Positions 1 through 7,037 of a stretch of 12,567 bases of DNA are shown here, in pieces. The notes below the pieces were generated by a model, which made no database searches, was not told the DNA's origin, and was given only the letters and a program-made list of their open reading frames with translations. The stretch spans positions 1 through 12,567 of the forward strand of contig JANXPS010000008.1 of assembly GCA_025357175.1 (NCBI GenBank). Direction: 5' to 3'. A program made the translations under genes and the position numbers. This stretch comes from Deltaproteobacteria bacterium. Lineage in GTDB: Bacteria; Desulfobacterota; Deferrimicrobia; Deferrimicrobiales; Deferrimicrobiaceae. Within the stretch, counting starts at the first letter, position 1. Each line of letters opens with the position of its first letter.

Positions 1-732
1 GGACCGACCGGATCTGGAAAGACGACGACGCTCTACTCCGCGCTCGCCGACCTCAACAAGACGGCCGACAACATCTGCACCGCCGAGGACCCCGTCGAGT
101 TCAACTTCGCGGGCATCAACCAGGTCCAGATGAAGGAAGAGATCGGCCTGACGTTCGCCGCCGCGCTCCGTTCGTTCCTGCGGCAGGATCCGGACATCAT
201 CATGGTCGGCGAGATCCGCGATTACGAAACGGCCGAGATCGGCGTCAAGGCCGCGCTTACCGGCCACCTCGTCCTCTCGACCCTCCACACCAACGACGCG
301 CCGAGCACGGTAACCCGCCTTCTCAACATGGGCATCGAACCGTTCCTGGTCTCTTCCTCCCTCAACCTGATCGTCGCCCAGCGTCTCGCGAGGCGCGTGT
401 GCAAAGAGTGCGGCGATCCGGTTTCCGTCGTCCCGAAGGCGTTGCTCGAAGCCGGAATGAAGCCCGACCGGATCAAGTTCGCCAAGCCCATGAAAGGAAA
501 GGGATGCGACAACTGCAACGGCAGCGGCTACCGCGGTCGCGTCGCTCTATATGAAGTCATGCCGGTCAAGGAGGATCTGAAAGAATTGATCCTCCGGGGC
601 GGATCGGCAATGGAGATCAAGCGCGAGGCCGCGCGTCTCGGCATGAAGACGCTGCGGCAGGCCGGTCTTTCCAAAATCGAAGAAGGCATGACGACGCTCG
701 AAGAAGTGCTGCGCGTCACCGCCTCCGATTGA
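1..732 (+). CDS. pilB: Type IV pilus extension ATPase PilB, C-terminal part (5' truncated by window edge)
   Basis: This is the C-terminal 243 residues of the hexameric cytoplasmic ATPase that powers pilin polymerisation. The reading frame is open from base 1, and its first residues are the Walker A motif GPTGSGKT (partial residues 1-8). The Asp box EDPVE (29-33), the Walker B segment DPDIIMVGE (63-71, with the conserved Glu at 71) and a His box with His89 and His96 follow. Two CxxC pairs (Cys134/137 and Cys169/172) form the zinc-binding tetracysteine motif typical of PilB/GspE and absent from PilT. About 325 N-terminal residues should lie upstream, judging by usual PilB lengths near 570. GspE of type II secretion shares these motifs, but the adjacent pilT and pilC make PilB the better call. 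It ends in TGA, 26 bases before pilT. The internal ATG at 130 is not a gene start. Confidence 0.95.
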   Translation, partial: GPTGSGKTTTLYSALADLNKTADNICTAEDPVEFNFAGINQVQMKEEIGLTFAAALRSFLRQDPDIIMVGEIRDYETAEIGVKAALTGHLVLSTLHTNDAPSTVTRLLNMGIEPFLVSSSLNLIVAQRLARRVCKECGDPVSVVPKALLEAGMKPDRIKFAKPMKGKGCDNCNGSGYRGRVALYEVMPVKEDLKELILRGGSAMEIKREAARLGMKTLRQAGLSKIEEGMTTLEEVLRVTASD

Positions 733-758
733 TCGCCCAGCCGATGGAGGCTCTTTAG

Positions 759-1856
759 ATGATCACGATGCAGGATCTGCTCACGCAGATGTACGAAAAG
801 GGGGCCTCGGACCTGCACATCACGACCGGTGTTGCTCCGACGATCCGGGTCGACGGTCGGCTCGTCCCGATCGGGACGGAGGTGCTGGGTCCGGCCGACA
901 CCAAACGGATCTGTTACAGCATCCTGACCGAGGTGCAGAAGCAGCGATTCGAGGAAGAGTGGGAACTCGACCTGTCGTTCGGCGTCAAGGGGCTCTCCCG
1001 TTTTCGGGCCAACGTCTACATGCAGCGCGGAGCCGTCGCGGGCGCCTTCCGGACCATTCCCTTCCGGGTGCGGCCGTTCGAGGAACTCGGGCTGCCCCCG
1101 GGCCTGAAGGATCTCTGCAAGAAACCTCGCGGCCTGGTTCTCGTCACGGGCCCCACCGGTTCCGGAAAATCCACGACCCTTGCCGCCATGATCGACAAGA
1201 TCAATTCCGAGCGGCAGGAGCACATCGTAACGGTCGAGGATCCGATCGAGTACCTGCACCCCCACAAACGGTGCCTGGTCAACCAGCGCGAGGTCAACGC
1301 CGATACCCAGAGCTTCAAGAAGGCGCTCAAGTACATCCTTCGCCAGGACCCCGATGTCGTGCTCGTCGGCGAGATGCGCGATCTCGAAACGATCGAGGCT
1401 GCGCTCACCGTGGCCGAAACCGGGCACCTGGTCTTCGCGACGCTGCACACGAACTCGTGCGTCCAGACCATCAACCGCATCCTCGACGTATTTCCCCCGT
1501 ACCAGCAACCCCAGGTGCGCGCCCAGCTTTCTTTTGTCCTTGAAGGGGTCGTCTCCCAGATCCTGGTCCCGAAGGCGAGCGGCGCGGGTCGCGCCCTGGC
1601 GCTCGAGGTGATGATCCCGAACCCCGCCATCCGCAACCTCATCCGCGAAGAGAAGGTTCACCAGATCTATTCGCAGATGCAGGTGGGGCAGGCGAAGTTC
1701 GGCATGCAGACGATGAACCAGTCGCTGATCGCCCTCCTGCTCAAGCGCGAGATCACGCTCGACGATGCCATGGGGCGTAGTTCCGACCCCGACGAATTCC
1801 GGAACCTGCTGACCGCCGCCCAGAACCGGGCGGCCGGAATGCAGCGAGGCATGTAG
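759..1856 (+). CDS. pilT: Type IV pilus retraction ATPase PilT
   Basis: PilT is the cytoplasmic hexameric motor that depolymerises pili, driving twitching and DNA or surface retraction. The product is 365 residues, a normal length. The N-terminal ASDLH segment (16-20) is typical. Core motifs are Walker A GPTGSGKST (131-139), Asp box EDPIE (160-164), Walker B DPDVVLVGE (197-205) and the His box with TGHLVFATLHT (221-231). The C-terminal AIRNLIRE motif (290-297) is the PilT signature needed for retraction and separates it from PilB and generic secretion ATPases. No cysteine-pair zinc motif is seen, as expected. The start at 759 has TGGAGG at 745-750, 8 bases upstream. An in-frame ATG at 768 is possible but its spacing (17) is poor. 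It sits between pilB and pilC, 23 bases or less from each, and is probably co-transcribed with them. Confidence 0.96.
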   Translation: MITMQDLLTQMYEKGASDLHITTGVAPTIRVDGRLVPIGTEVLGPADTKRICYSILTEVQKQRFEEEWELDLSFGVKGLSRFRANVYMQRGAVAGAFRTIPFRVRPFEELGLPPGLKDLCKKPRGLVLVTGPTGSGKSTTLAAMIDKINSERQEHIVTVEDPIEYLHPHKRCLVNQREVNADTQSFKKALKYILRQDPDVVLVGEMRDLETIEAALTVAETGHLVFATLHTNSCVQTINRILDVFPPYQQPQVRAQLSFVLEGVVSQILVPKASGAGRALALEVMIPNPAIRNLIREEKVHQIYSQMQVGQAKFGMQTMNQSLIALLLKREITLDDAMGRSSDPDEFRNLLTAAQNRAAGMQRGM

Positions 1857-1868
1857 TTCTTTTAGATT

Positions 1869-1874
1869 CGGAGG
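1869..1874 (+). promoter_or_regulatory. Ribosome binding site deciding the pilC start
   Basis: The sequence CGGAGG lies 2 bases from the ATG at 1877 and 5 bases from the ATG at 1880. The longer spacing is more workable, so it favours the second ATG. It sits in the 23-base pilT-pilC gap, which shows no other structure. Confidence 0.6.
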
Positions 1875-1879
1875 TTATG

Positions 1880-3091
1880 ATGGCCAAGTTCTCCTGGGAA
1901 GGAAAAAACAAGAACGGCACCGTCGTCACGGGCGAGATGGAGGCCCCCAACGAGGCGTTCGTTCTTGCCCAGCTGCGCAGGCAGCAGGTCGCGCCGACCA
2001 AGGTTCGGGCCAAGGCGAAAGACATCGGCTTCAAGTTCAATTTCGGCGCCGGGAGTGTTACCCAGAAAGAACTGGCCATTTTCACCCGCCAGTTCGCCAC
2101 GATGATCGACGCCGGTCTCCCGCTGGTCCAGTGCCTCGAAATCCTGGGAAACCAGCAGGAGAACGCCGCGTTCAAGAAGATCGTTCTCAGGGTCAAGGAA
2201 GATGTCGAGGGCGGCTCCACGTTCGCCGACGCGCTCGCCAAGCACCCGCGCTTCTTCGACGAGCTTTTCGTCAACCTCGTAGCTGCAGGCGAAGTCGGCG
2301 GCATCCTCGACACGATTCTGTCCCGCCTCGCCGCATACATCGAAAAGGCGATGAAGCTCCAGAAAAAGATCAAGAGCGCCATGGTCTATCCGAGCACCAT
2401 CCTGGCCGTGGCCGTGATCGTCACCCTGGTCCTGTTGCTCAAGGTCATCCCGATCTTCGGCGCCATGTTCAAGGATTTCGGACAGACGCTGCCCGCCCCG
2501 ACAGCCTTCGTCATGGGGCTTTCCGACTGGGTGCGTAAATATTTCCTTCTCGGCATAGGCGTGGTCGCCGGCATCGTGTTCGCGATCAAGTGGTACTACA
2601 AGCAGGAATCAGGGCGTCGAAACATCGACGGCCTCCTTCTCAAGACTCCCGTCATCGGCAGCCTTCTCCAGCGGATCGCCGTCGCCCGCTTCTCCCGAAC
2701 GCTTGGCACCATGGTCAGTTCGGGCGTGCCGATTCTCGAAGGCATGGACATCGTCTCGAAATCGGCGGGAAACAAGGTCATCGAAGAAGCGATCGCCAAG
2801 GCGCGGCTCAGCATCAGCGAAGGCAAGACGATCGCGGATCCGCTCGCCGAATCCAAGGTGTTTCCGTCGATGGTGACCCAGATGGTCGCCGTCGGAGAGG
2901 CGACCGGCGCGCTTGACACGATGCTCAACAAGATCGCCGACTTCTACGATGACGAGGTCGACAACGCCGTAGACTCCCTCACGGCGCTGCTCGAACCGAT
3001 CCTCATGGTATTCCTCGGCGTGGTCATCGGCGGCCTGGTCGTCGCGATGTACCTCCCGATCTTCAAGCTGGCCGGCACCATCGGTGGTTAA
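1880..3091 (+). CDS. pilC: Type IV pilus inner-membrane platform protein PilC
   Basis: PilC is the polytopic inner-membrane platform through which PilB and PilT act on the pilus base. It has two tandem T2SSF domains (about 66-189 and 269-391 of 403 residues). Hydrophobic membrane segments fall at about 169-191, 221-240 and 372-394. The conserved GEVGG (137-141) and GEATGAL (339-345) motifs sit at equivalent points of the two repeats. Two adjacent in-frame ATGs exist at 1877 and 1880. I chose 1880 because CGGAGG at 1869-1874 is then 5 bases away rather than 2, and because the product then begins MAKFSWEGK, matching the M-x-K-F-x-W start common in PilC. It ends in TAA, 9 bases before the pilS start. 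GspF is the type II secretion homologue; the pil context decides. Confidence 0.95.
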   Translation: MAKFSWEGKNKNGTVVTGEMEAPNEAFVLAQLRRQQVAPTKVRAKAKDIGFKFNFGAGSVTQKELAIFTRQFATMIDAGLPLVQCLEILGNQQENAAFKKIVLRVKEDVEGGSTFADALAKHPRFFDELFVNLVAAGEVGGILDTILSRLAAYIEKAMKLQKKIKSAMVYPSTILAVAVIVTLVLLLKVIPIFGAMFKDFGQTLPAPTAFVMGLSDWVRKYFLLGIGVVAGIVFAIKWYYKQESGRRNIDGLLLKTPVIGSLLQRIAVARFSRTLGTMVSSGVPILEGMDIVSKSAGNKVIEEAIAKARLSISEGKTIADPLAESKVFPSMVTQMVAVGEATGALDTMLNKIADFYDDEVDNAVDSLTALLEPILMVFLGVVIGGLVVAMYLPIFKLAGTIGG

Positions 3092-3100
3092 TCTCAACGC

Positions 3101-4777
3101 TTGCGCCTTTCGCCGGTGAAACGTCCGGGAAGGGGTACTGCCTCCGAGGCGCCCGCCGCCCGGAATCTCCTGCTAGTCCGAACGGGGATCACCTTCGCGC
3201 TCCTGGCGTCGGTGGTCTCCGTTCATTTTCAGGAACCCGCGCTTCTGCTCACGGGAGCCTTCCAGTTCCTCTATGCGGCGGTCGTCCTGTCCTACGGCTG
3301 GCTGCTGCTGCGTTATGCCTTCTGGGGAGCAAGGGAATTGCCTCCTGTCGCCGCGATCGTCCAGGCGCTGGTCGATGTCGGATTCGTCTCGATCATCGTC
3401 GTCGCGACCGGCCTTTACGACAGCGTCTTCACGTTCATGTACATCGTGGTGATCCTGCTCGGCAGCATGGAGCTGTACATGCAAGGCGCCATTGCCTGGG
3501 CGCTGCTCGCCGCCTGTTCATGGTCCGTGATGGTTTACCTTCAGAAGGAAGGGGTGATTTCCCCCCCCGGTCTTGATGCGACCACGATCAGCTGGGGAGC
3601 GTTCGCCCGGTCCGCCTCGACCAATTCGATCGGGTTCCTGATAACCGGCCTGCTGTCGGGCCTCCTCGGCCGGGACATCCGGCAGACCCGGGAACGGATC
3701 CTCGATCGCGAGGAAGACCTCCAGAAACTCGAGCTGTTCAACACCTGCGTGGTCGAGAACATTCCTTCGGGAATCATCACCGCGGGCATTAACGAGCGGA
3801 TCAGCCTGATCAACGATGTCGCGTGCGGGATCCTCGGCGTCGAGCGCGAGGACGTCGAAGGCAAGCCGATCGAGGTGCTTTTCACCGGCAGCGACGCGCC
3901 GGTCCGGCGCGAGGACCTCCGCGTCCTGCGCCCCGAGATGTCCTTCCATAGGGCCGACGGCGTCGAGCTCTTCCTGGGGTTTTCCTCGTCGCCGCTCCGG
4001 GATTCCGGAAATTCGATCATAGGCCGCGTCGTCATCTTCCAGGATCTGACCCCCATCAAGCGGATGGAGGAGCGCATCCGCATCGCGGACCGTCTCGCGG
4101 GGGTCGGCGAACTTGCCGCCGGTCTCGCACACGAGATCCGAAACCCGCTGGCCTCCATCGCGGGCGCCTCGCAGATGCTGCACGAGGCCGGCGACCTGCC
4201 GACCGAGTCGCACACGCTTCTCGACATCATCGAACGGGAAAGCACGCGGTTGAACGGGCTGATTTCCGAATTCCTCGAATTCGCGGGACCGATGCCCAGG
4301 GACGTCAAGGCGGTCGATCTTTCCGCGCTCGTCGAACGGATCTCTGGTGCCGTCCGGCACGGGGAGGCGCGGGAGAAAGGGGTGACCGTCGAGATGCGCG
4401 GAAATTCCCCGCAGTTCGTCGACGGGGATTCCGAACAGCTGTCGCAGGTCCTGTGGAACCTCCTTAGAAACGCGATCCAGGCGACCCCGAAGGGGGGGCG
4501 CGTGACCGTCGATATTTTCCCGCAGGTGCGGCACGGAGAGCGATTCGTGGTTCTGACGGTCTCAGACAACGGGACCGGCATCGCTCCCGGGGATCTGGGC
4601 CGCATCTACAACCCCTTCTTCACCACGAAGGAAGGCGGGACGGGACTCGGGCTTGCGATTTCCCAGCGCATCGTGATCACCCACCGCGGTTTCCTCGAGG
4701 TGCGGTCCACCCAGAACGAGGGGACGGTCTTTTCCGTGCTGCTCCCGGAAAGGACTGAACCCGAAAATGCTTCCTGA
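3101..4777 (+). CDS. pilS: PilS-type membrane sensor histidine kinase (six TM, PAS, HisKA, HATPase)
   Basis: This is a 558-residue two-component sensor kinase, probably controlling pilin or pilus gene expression. About six hydrophobic segments (near 23-43, 47-70, 82-102, 108-122, 128-146 and 172-190) precede a charged helical linker (190-212). A PAS domain (about 212-320) follows, then HisKA with GLAHEIRNPL (phospho-acceptor His344), then the ATPase domain with N-box LWNLLRNAIQ (Asn453/Asn457), G1 DNGTG (489-493), F-box Phe506-507 and G2 GGTGLGL (512-518). All catalytic elements are present. The TTG at 3101 is 9 bases after the pilC stop with no clear Shine-Dalgarno; a GTG at 3116 is an alternative, and either leaves TM1 complete. 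The PilS name comes from the domain order plus its place after pilBTC. No pilR follows; the 3' end overlaps trmFO by 11 bases. Confidence 0.85.
   Translation: MRLSPVKRPGRGTASEAPAARNLLLVRTGITFALLASVVSVHFQEPALLLTGAFQFLYAAVVLSYGWLLLRYAFWGARELPPVAAIVQALVDVGFVSIIVVATGLYDSVFTFMYIVVILLGSMELYMQGAIAWALLAACSWSVMVYLQKEGVISPPGLDATTISWGAFARSASTNSIGFLITGLLSGLLGRDIRQTRERILDREEDLQKLELFNTCVVENIPSGIITAGINERISLINDVACGILGVEREDVEGKPIEVLFTGSDAPVRREDLRVLRPEMSFHRADGVELFLGFSSSPLRDSGNSIIGRVVIFQDLTPIKRMEERIRIADRLAGVGELAAGLAHEIRNPLASIAGASQMLHEAGDLPTESHTLLDIIERESTRLNGLISEFLEFAGPMPRDVKAVDLSALVERISGAVRHGEAREKGVTVEMRGNSPQFVDGDSEQLSQVLWNLLRNAIQATPKGGRVTVDIFPQVRHGERFVVLTVSDNGTGIAPGDLGRIYNPFFTTKEGGTGLGLAISQRIVITHRGFLEVRSTQNEGTVFSVLLPERTEPENAS
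3561..3568 (+). repeat. C8 homopolymer inside pilS
   Basis: Eight consecutive C bases encode Ser154-Pro155-Pro156 in the loop between predicted TM5 and TM6. The frame is intact at this length. A change of one base would truncate the kinase before its PAS and catalytic domains. Confidence 0.9.
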
Positions 4778-6104
4778 ATCGGCTCGAGTCAGGATTGTGG
4801 GCGCGGGGCTGGCCGGTTCGGAGGCCGCCCTCGTTCTTTCGTCGGCAGGCGTTTCCGTCGAACTGATCGAGATGCGGCCGCATCGCGCTTCGCCGGCGCA
4901 CGCGGGCTCGTCGTTTGCCGAACTGGTATGCAGCAACTCGCTCGGTTCCGAAAAACCCGAAACAGGCAAGGGGCTCCTCAAGGCGGAACTGCGGGCCCTG
5001 GGATGCAATCTCCTCTCGATCGCAGAGTCTGTCAGGGTCCCGGCGGGGATGGCGCTCGCCGTCGACCGCGAGCGCTTCGGGGAACGGGTGACCGAGGCGA
5101 TCGCCCAACGCGGCAACATCCGCGTGAACCGGTGCGAGCAGCGTTCGATCCCCGACGAGTCGCCGGCCATCCTCGCCTGCGGCCCCCTTCCATCCGAGGC
5201 GCTCGGGGAATCGATCCGCGCCATGTTCGGCAGCGATGGGTTCTATTTCTACGACGCGATCTCGCCGATCGTCGATGCCTCGACAATAGACCCGGCTTGC
5301 AGCTTTATCGGCGACCGGTATGGCGACGGGGTCGGCGATTACCTGAATCTGCCGATGTCGAAGGAGGAGTACGACGTCTTTTTCGAGGCGCTGATGTCTG
5401 CGCGCACCGTTCCTGCCCGGACCTTCGAGACGGAGCAGCATTTCGAGGGTTGCATGCCGATCGAGGCGCTTGGCGCCAGGGGGGCCGAAACGCTCCTGTT
5501 CGGCCCTTTCAAACCGGTCGGACTGCGGGATCCGCGGACGGGATCGAGACCCCACGCGGTCGTCCAGCTTCGAAAGGAAAACGTGCAGGGTTCGATGTAC
5601 AACATGGTGGGATTCCAGACCAAGCTCGCCTGGCCCGAACAGGCGCGCGTCTTCCGGATGATTCCCGCCCTGCGCAACGCCGAGTTCCTCCGGTACGGTT
5701 CCGTGCACCGGAACAGCTACATCGATTCCAGGCATCACCTGCTGCCGACGCTCGAGTGCCGCGAGAGGCCCGGTCTCTATTTCGCCGGTCAGGTGACCGG
5801 TGTCGAAGGGTACATCGAATCGATCGCCTCGGGGTTCGCGGCCGGAACATTCGTCGCGAACAGCCTGCGGGGGGAATCCCCCCCTCCTTTTCCCGCCGAC
5901 ACCATGATCGGTGCGCTGCTTCGTTTCGTCACCACACCGGCCGAGGGGGCGTTCCAGCCGATGAACGCCAATTTCGGTCTCCTACCGGAACCGGCTCCCG
6001 GAAAGAAGAAGGAACGAAGGGGCCGGCAGGTCGCGGCCGCGCTCGAATCGATCGCAAGCTACCGCAGCGAGTCCTTTTCCTTTGACCCGTTCTGTGTTAA
6101 ATAA
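4767..6104 (+). CDS. trmFO: Methylenetetrahydrofolate-tRNA-(uracil-5)-methyltransferase TrmFO
   Basis: TrmFO is a folate- and FAD-dependent enzyme that makes 5-methyluridine at position 54 of the tRNA T-loop, in the cytoplasm. The 445-residue product has the N-terminal dinucleotide-binding motif GAGLAGSEAA (12-21). It has the ELVCSNSLGS segment with Cys55 and the HFEGCMPIEALG segment with Cys229, equivalent to the two functional cysteines (53 and 226) known in the Bacillus enzyme. Other family blocks seen are FYDAISPIVDAS (161-172) and the C-terminal NFGLLP. Length is normal for the family (about 435-450). The ATG at 4767 lies inside pilS; a weak AAGGA at 4750-4754 is 12 bases upstream. No later start keeps the FAD-binding strand, so the 11-base overlap appears real. 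In Bacillus subtilis trmFO also precedes xerC(codV)-hslV-hslU, which supports the call. Confidence 0.95.
   Translation: MLPESARVRIVGAGLAGSEAALVLSSAGVSVELIEMRPHRASPAHAGSSFAELVCSNSLGSEKPETGKGLLKAELRALGCNLLSIAESVRVPAGMALAVDRERFGERVTEAIAQRGNIRVNRCEQRSIPDESPAILACGPLPSEALGESIRAMFGSDGFYFYDAISPIVDASTIDPACSFIGDRYGDGVGDYLNLPMSKEEYDVFFEALMSARTVPARTFETEQHFEGCMPIEALGARGAETLLFGPFKPVGLRDPRTGSRPHAVVQLRKENVQGSMYNMVGFQTKLAWPEQARVFRMIPALRNAEFLRYGSVHRNSYIDSRHHLLPTLECRERPGLYFAGQVTGVEGYIESIASGFAAGTFVANSLRGESPPPFPADTMIGALLRFVTTPAEGAFQPMNANFGLLPEPAPGKKKERRGRQVAAALESIASYRSESFSFDPFCVK
5869..5884 (+). repeat. G6-AAT-C7 inverted repeat inside trmFO
   Basis: Six G bases, the triplet AAT and seven C bases can form a six-pair all-GC stem with a three-base loop. 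It lies in codons for Arg368 to Pro373 of TrmFO. No T-run follows directly (TCCTTTT comes next), so it does not look like a standard terminator. Confidence 0.7.
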
Positions 6105-6112
6105 CACTTTTT
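6094..6112 (+). promoter_or_regulatory. AT-rich palindrome with T-run between trmFO and xerC (weak terminator or operator)
   Basis: GTGTTA (6094-6099) and TAACAC (6102-6107) are exact inverted arms around AA, and five T bases follow (6108-6112). As RNA this could be a 5-pair stem with an AAAT loop and a U-tract, weak for an intrinsic terminator. As DNA it is a symmetric 14-base operator-like site. It overlaps the trmFO stop codon and is the only clearly AT-rich intergenic patch. A TTGACC at 6082-6087 resembles a -35 box, but I see no good -10 at 16-18 bases from it. Confidence 0.35.
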
Positions 6113-6134
6113 AAACAGTCTACCGGGAGGCAGG

Positions 6135-7037
6135 GTGGAATCCGCGGTCGCCCGTTTCGGGCAGTTTCTCCATTCGGAGCGCAACGCTTCGGGGGAAACC
6201 TCGCGGGCTTATCTCCGCGAAATCGAAGATTTGAGGGGGTTCCTGTCCTGTGGTGCAGCCGGGGGGGGCGACGTCGATTGGCGGGCCGTCACCATCACCG
6301 ACCTTCGGCGCTACGTCGCATCGCGGCATCCCGGAAGAACGGGCGCCACGCTTGCCCGGACTGTCTCCGCGCTTCGGACATTTTTCGCATTTCTGGGCGG
6401 GCAAGGCGACGTCGCCGCCAATCCGGCGACCGGACTGGTCGCCCCCAAACGCAGGATGTCACTCCCCGGGTTCCTTCCCGTCGACGAGATGCTGGGTTTG
6501 CTCCAGTCGCTTCCAAGGTCGACCGTGACCGACCTGCGCAACGCGGCGATCCTCGAATTGCTCTACGGGGCGGGCATTCGCGTCGGTGAGCTTTCCTCAC
6601 TCCGATGCGGCGACGTGTCGCTCGAAACGTCGACGGTCCGGGTCATGGGCAAAGGCCGAAAGGTGCGCATTGTCCCCCTTGGGGCCATGGCGGCCGGGGC
6701 GATTCGCGATTACCTGACTTTTCGGGCGCCGGCCGATGCCGGGCGCGAGGCGCCGTTATTCCTGAACGCCCGGGGCGGGCAACTAACGGCCAGGAGCGTG
6801 GCGCGCATTCTCGATGCAGCCATGATCGGCGCGGGGCTTTCGAGGCACCTGTCGCCTCACGGAATGCGTCACTCTTTCGCGACCCACCTGCTGGAATCGG
6901 GCGCCGACCTGAGGGCGATCCAGGAGATGCTCGGCCACTCGTCGCTTTCGACCACGCAGCGGTACGCCCGGGTCAACGTGGGGCATCTGCTGAAAGTTTA
7001 CGAGACGGCACACCCGATGGCGAAGGAGGACGGATGA
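6135..7037 (+). CDS. xerC: Site-specific tyrosine recombinase XerC
   Basis: This is a 300-residue tyrosine recombinase of the XerC/XerD class, which resolves chromosome dimers at dif sites, usually with a partner recombinase at the septum. An N-terminal SAM-like DNA-binding domain (about 1-95) precedes the catalytic domain. The full catalytic set is visible: Arg149 in GAGIRVGEL, Lys173 in MGKGRK, His242 and Arg245 in HGMRHSFATH, His268 in LGHSS and nucleophile Tyr277 in QRYARV. Length equals that of typical chromosomal Xer proteins, and there is no att site or phage gene nearby, so a mobile-element integrase is unlikely. It starts with GTG, with GGGAGG at 6125-6130 only 4 bases upstream. XerC rather than XerD is chosen from the trmFO-xerC-hslVU order. 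The stop overlaps hslV as ATGA. Confidence 0.92.
   Translation: MESAVARFGQFLHSERNASGETSRAYLREIEDLRGFLSCGAAGGGDVDWRAVTITDLRRYVASRHPGRTGATLARTVSALRTFFAFLGGQGDVAANPATGLVAPKRRMSLPGFLPVDEMLGLLQSLPRSTVTDLRNAAILELLYGAGIRVGELSSLRCGDVSLETSTVRVMGKGRKVRIVPLGAMAAGAIRDYLTFRAPADAGREAPLFLNARGGQLTARSVARILDAAMIGAGLSRHLSPHGMRHSFATHLLESGADLRAIQEMLGHSSLSTTQRYARVNVGHLLKVYETAHPMAKEDG
6261..6268 (+). repeat. G8 homopolymer inside xerC
   Basis: Eight consecutive G bases encode part of a Gly-Gly-Gly stretch (residues 43-45) in the N-terminal DNA-binding domain. The frame is intact at this length. Confidence 0.9.

Noticed and set aside
130..732. A separate 200-residue ATPase gene starting at ATG 130
   Set aside because: The frame is open from base 1 and the Walker A motif lies before 130, so this is only the tail of PilB.
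528..1661. Long minus-strand reading frame opposite pilB/pilT
   Set aside because: It is a GC-rich codon shadow of pilT, with no recognisable domain and Arg/Asp/Gly-heavy composition.
3518..4605. Two long minus-strand frames opposite pilS
   Set aside because: They overlap each other and the complete kinase gene; composition is typical of antisense shadows.
6605..7033. Long upstream extension of hslV inside xerC
   Set aside because: HslV needs its Thr near the N-terminus; the extension is a shadow of xerC.
6135..7037. Phage or integron integrase marking a mobile element
   Set aside because: Size and motifs match chromosomal XerC; there are no att repeats, no tRNA and no phage genes, and the neighbours are housekeeping genes.
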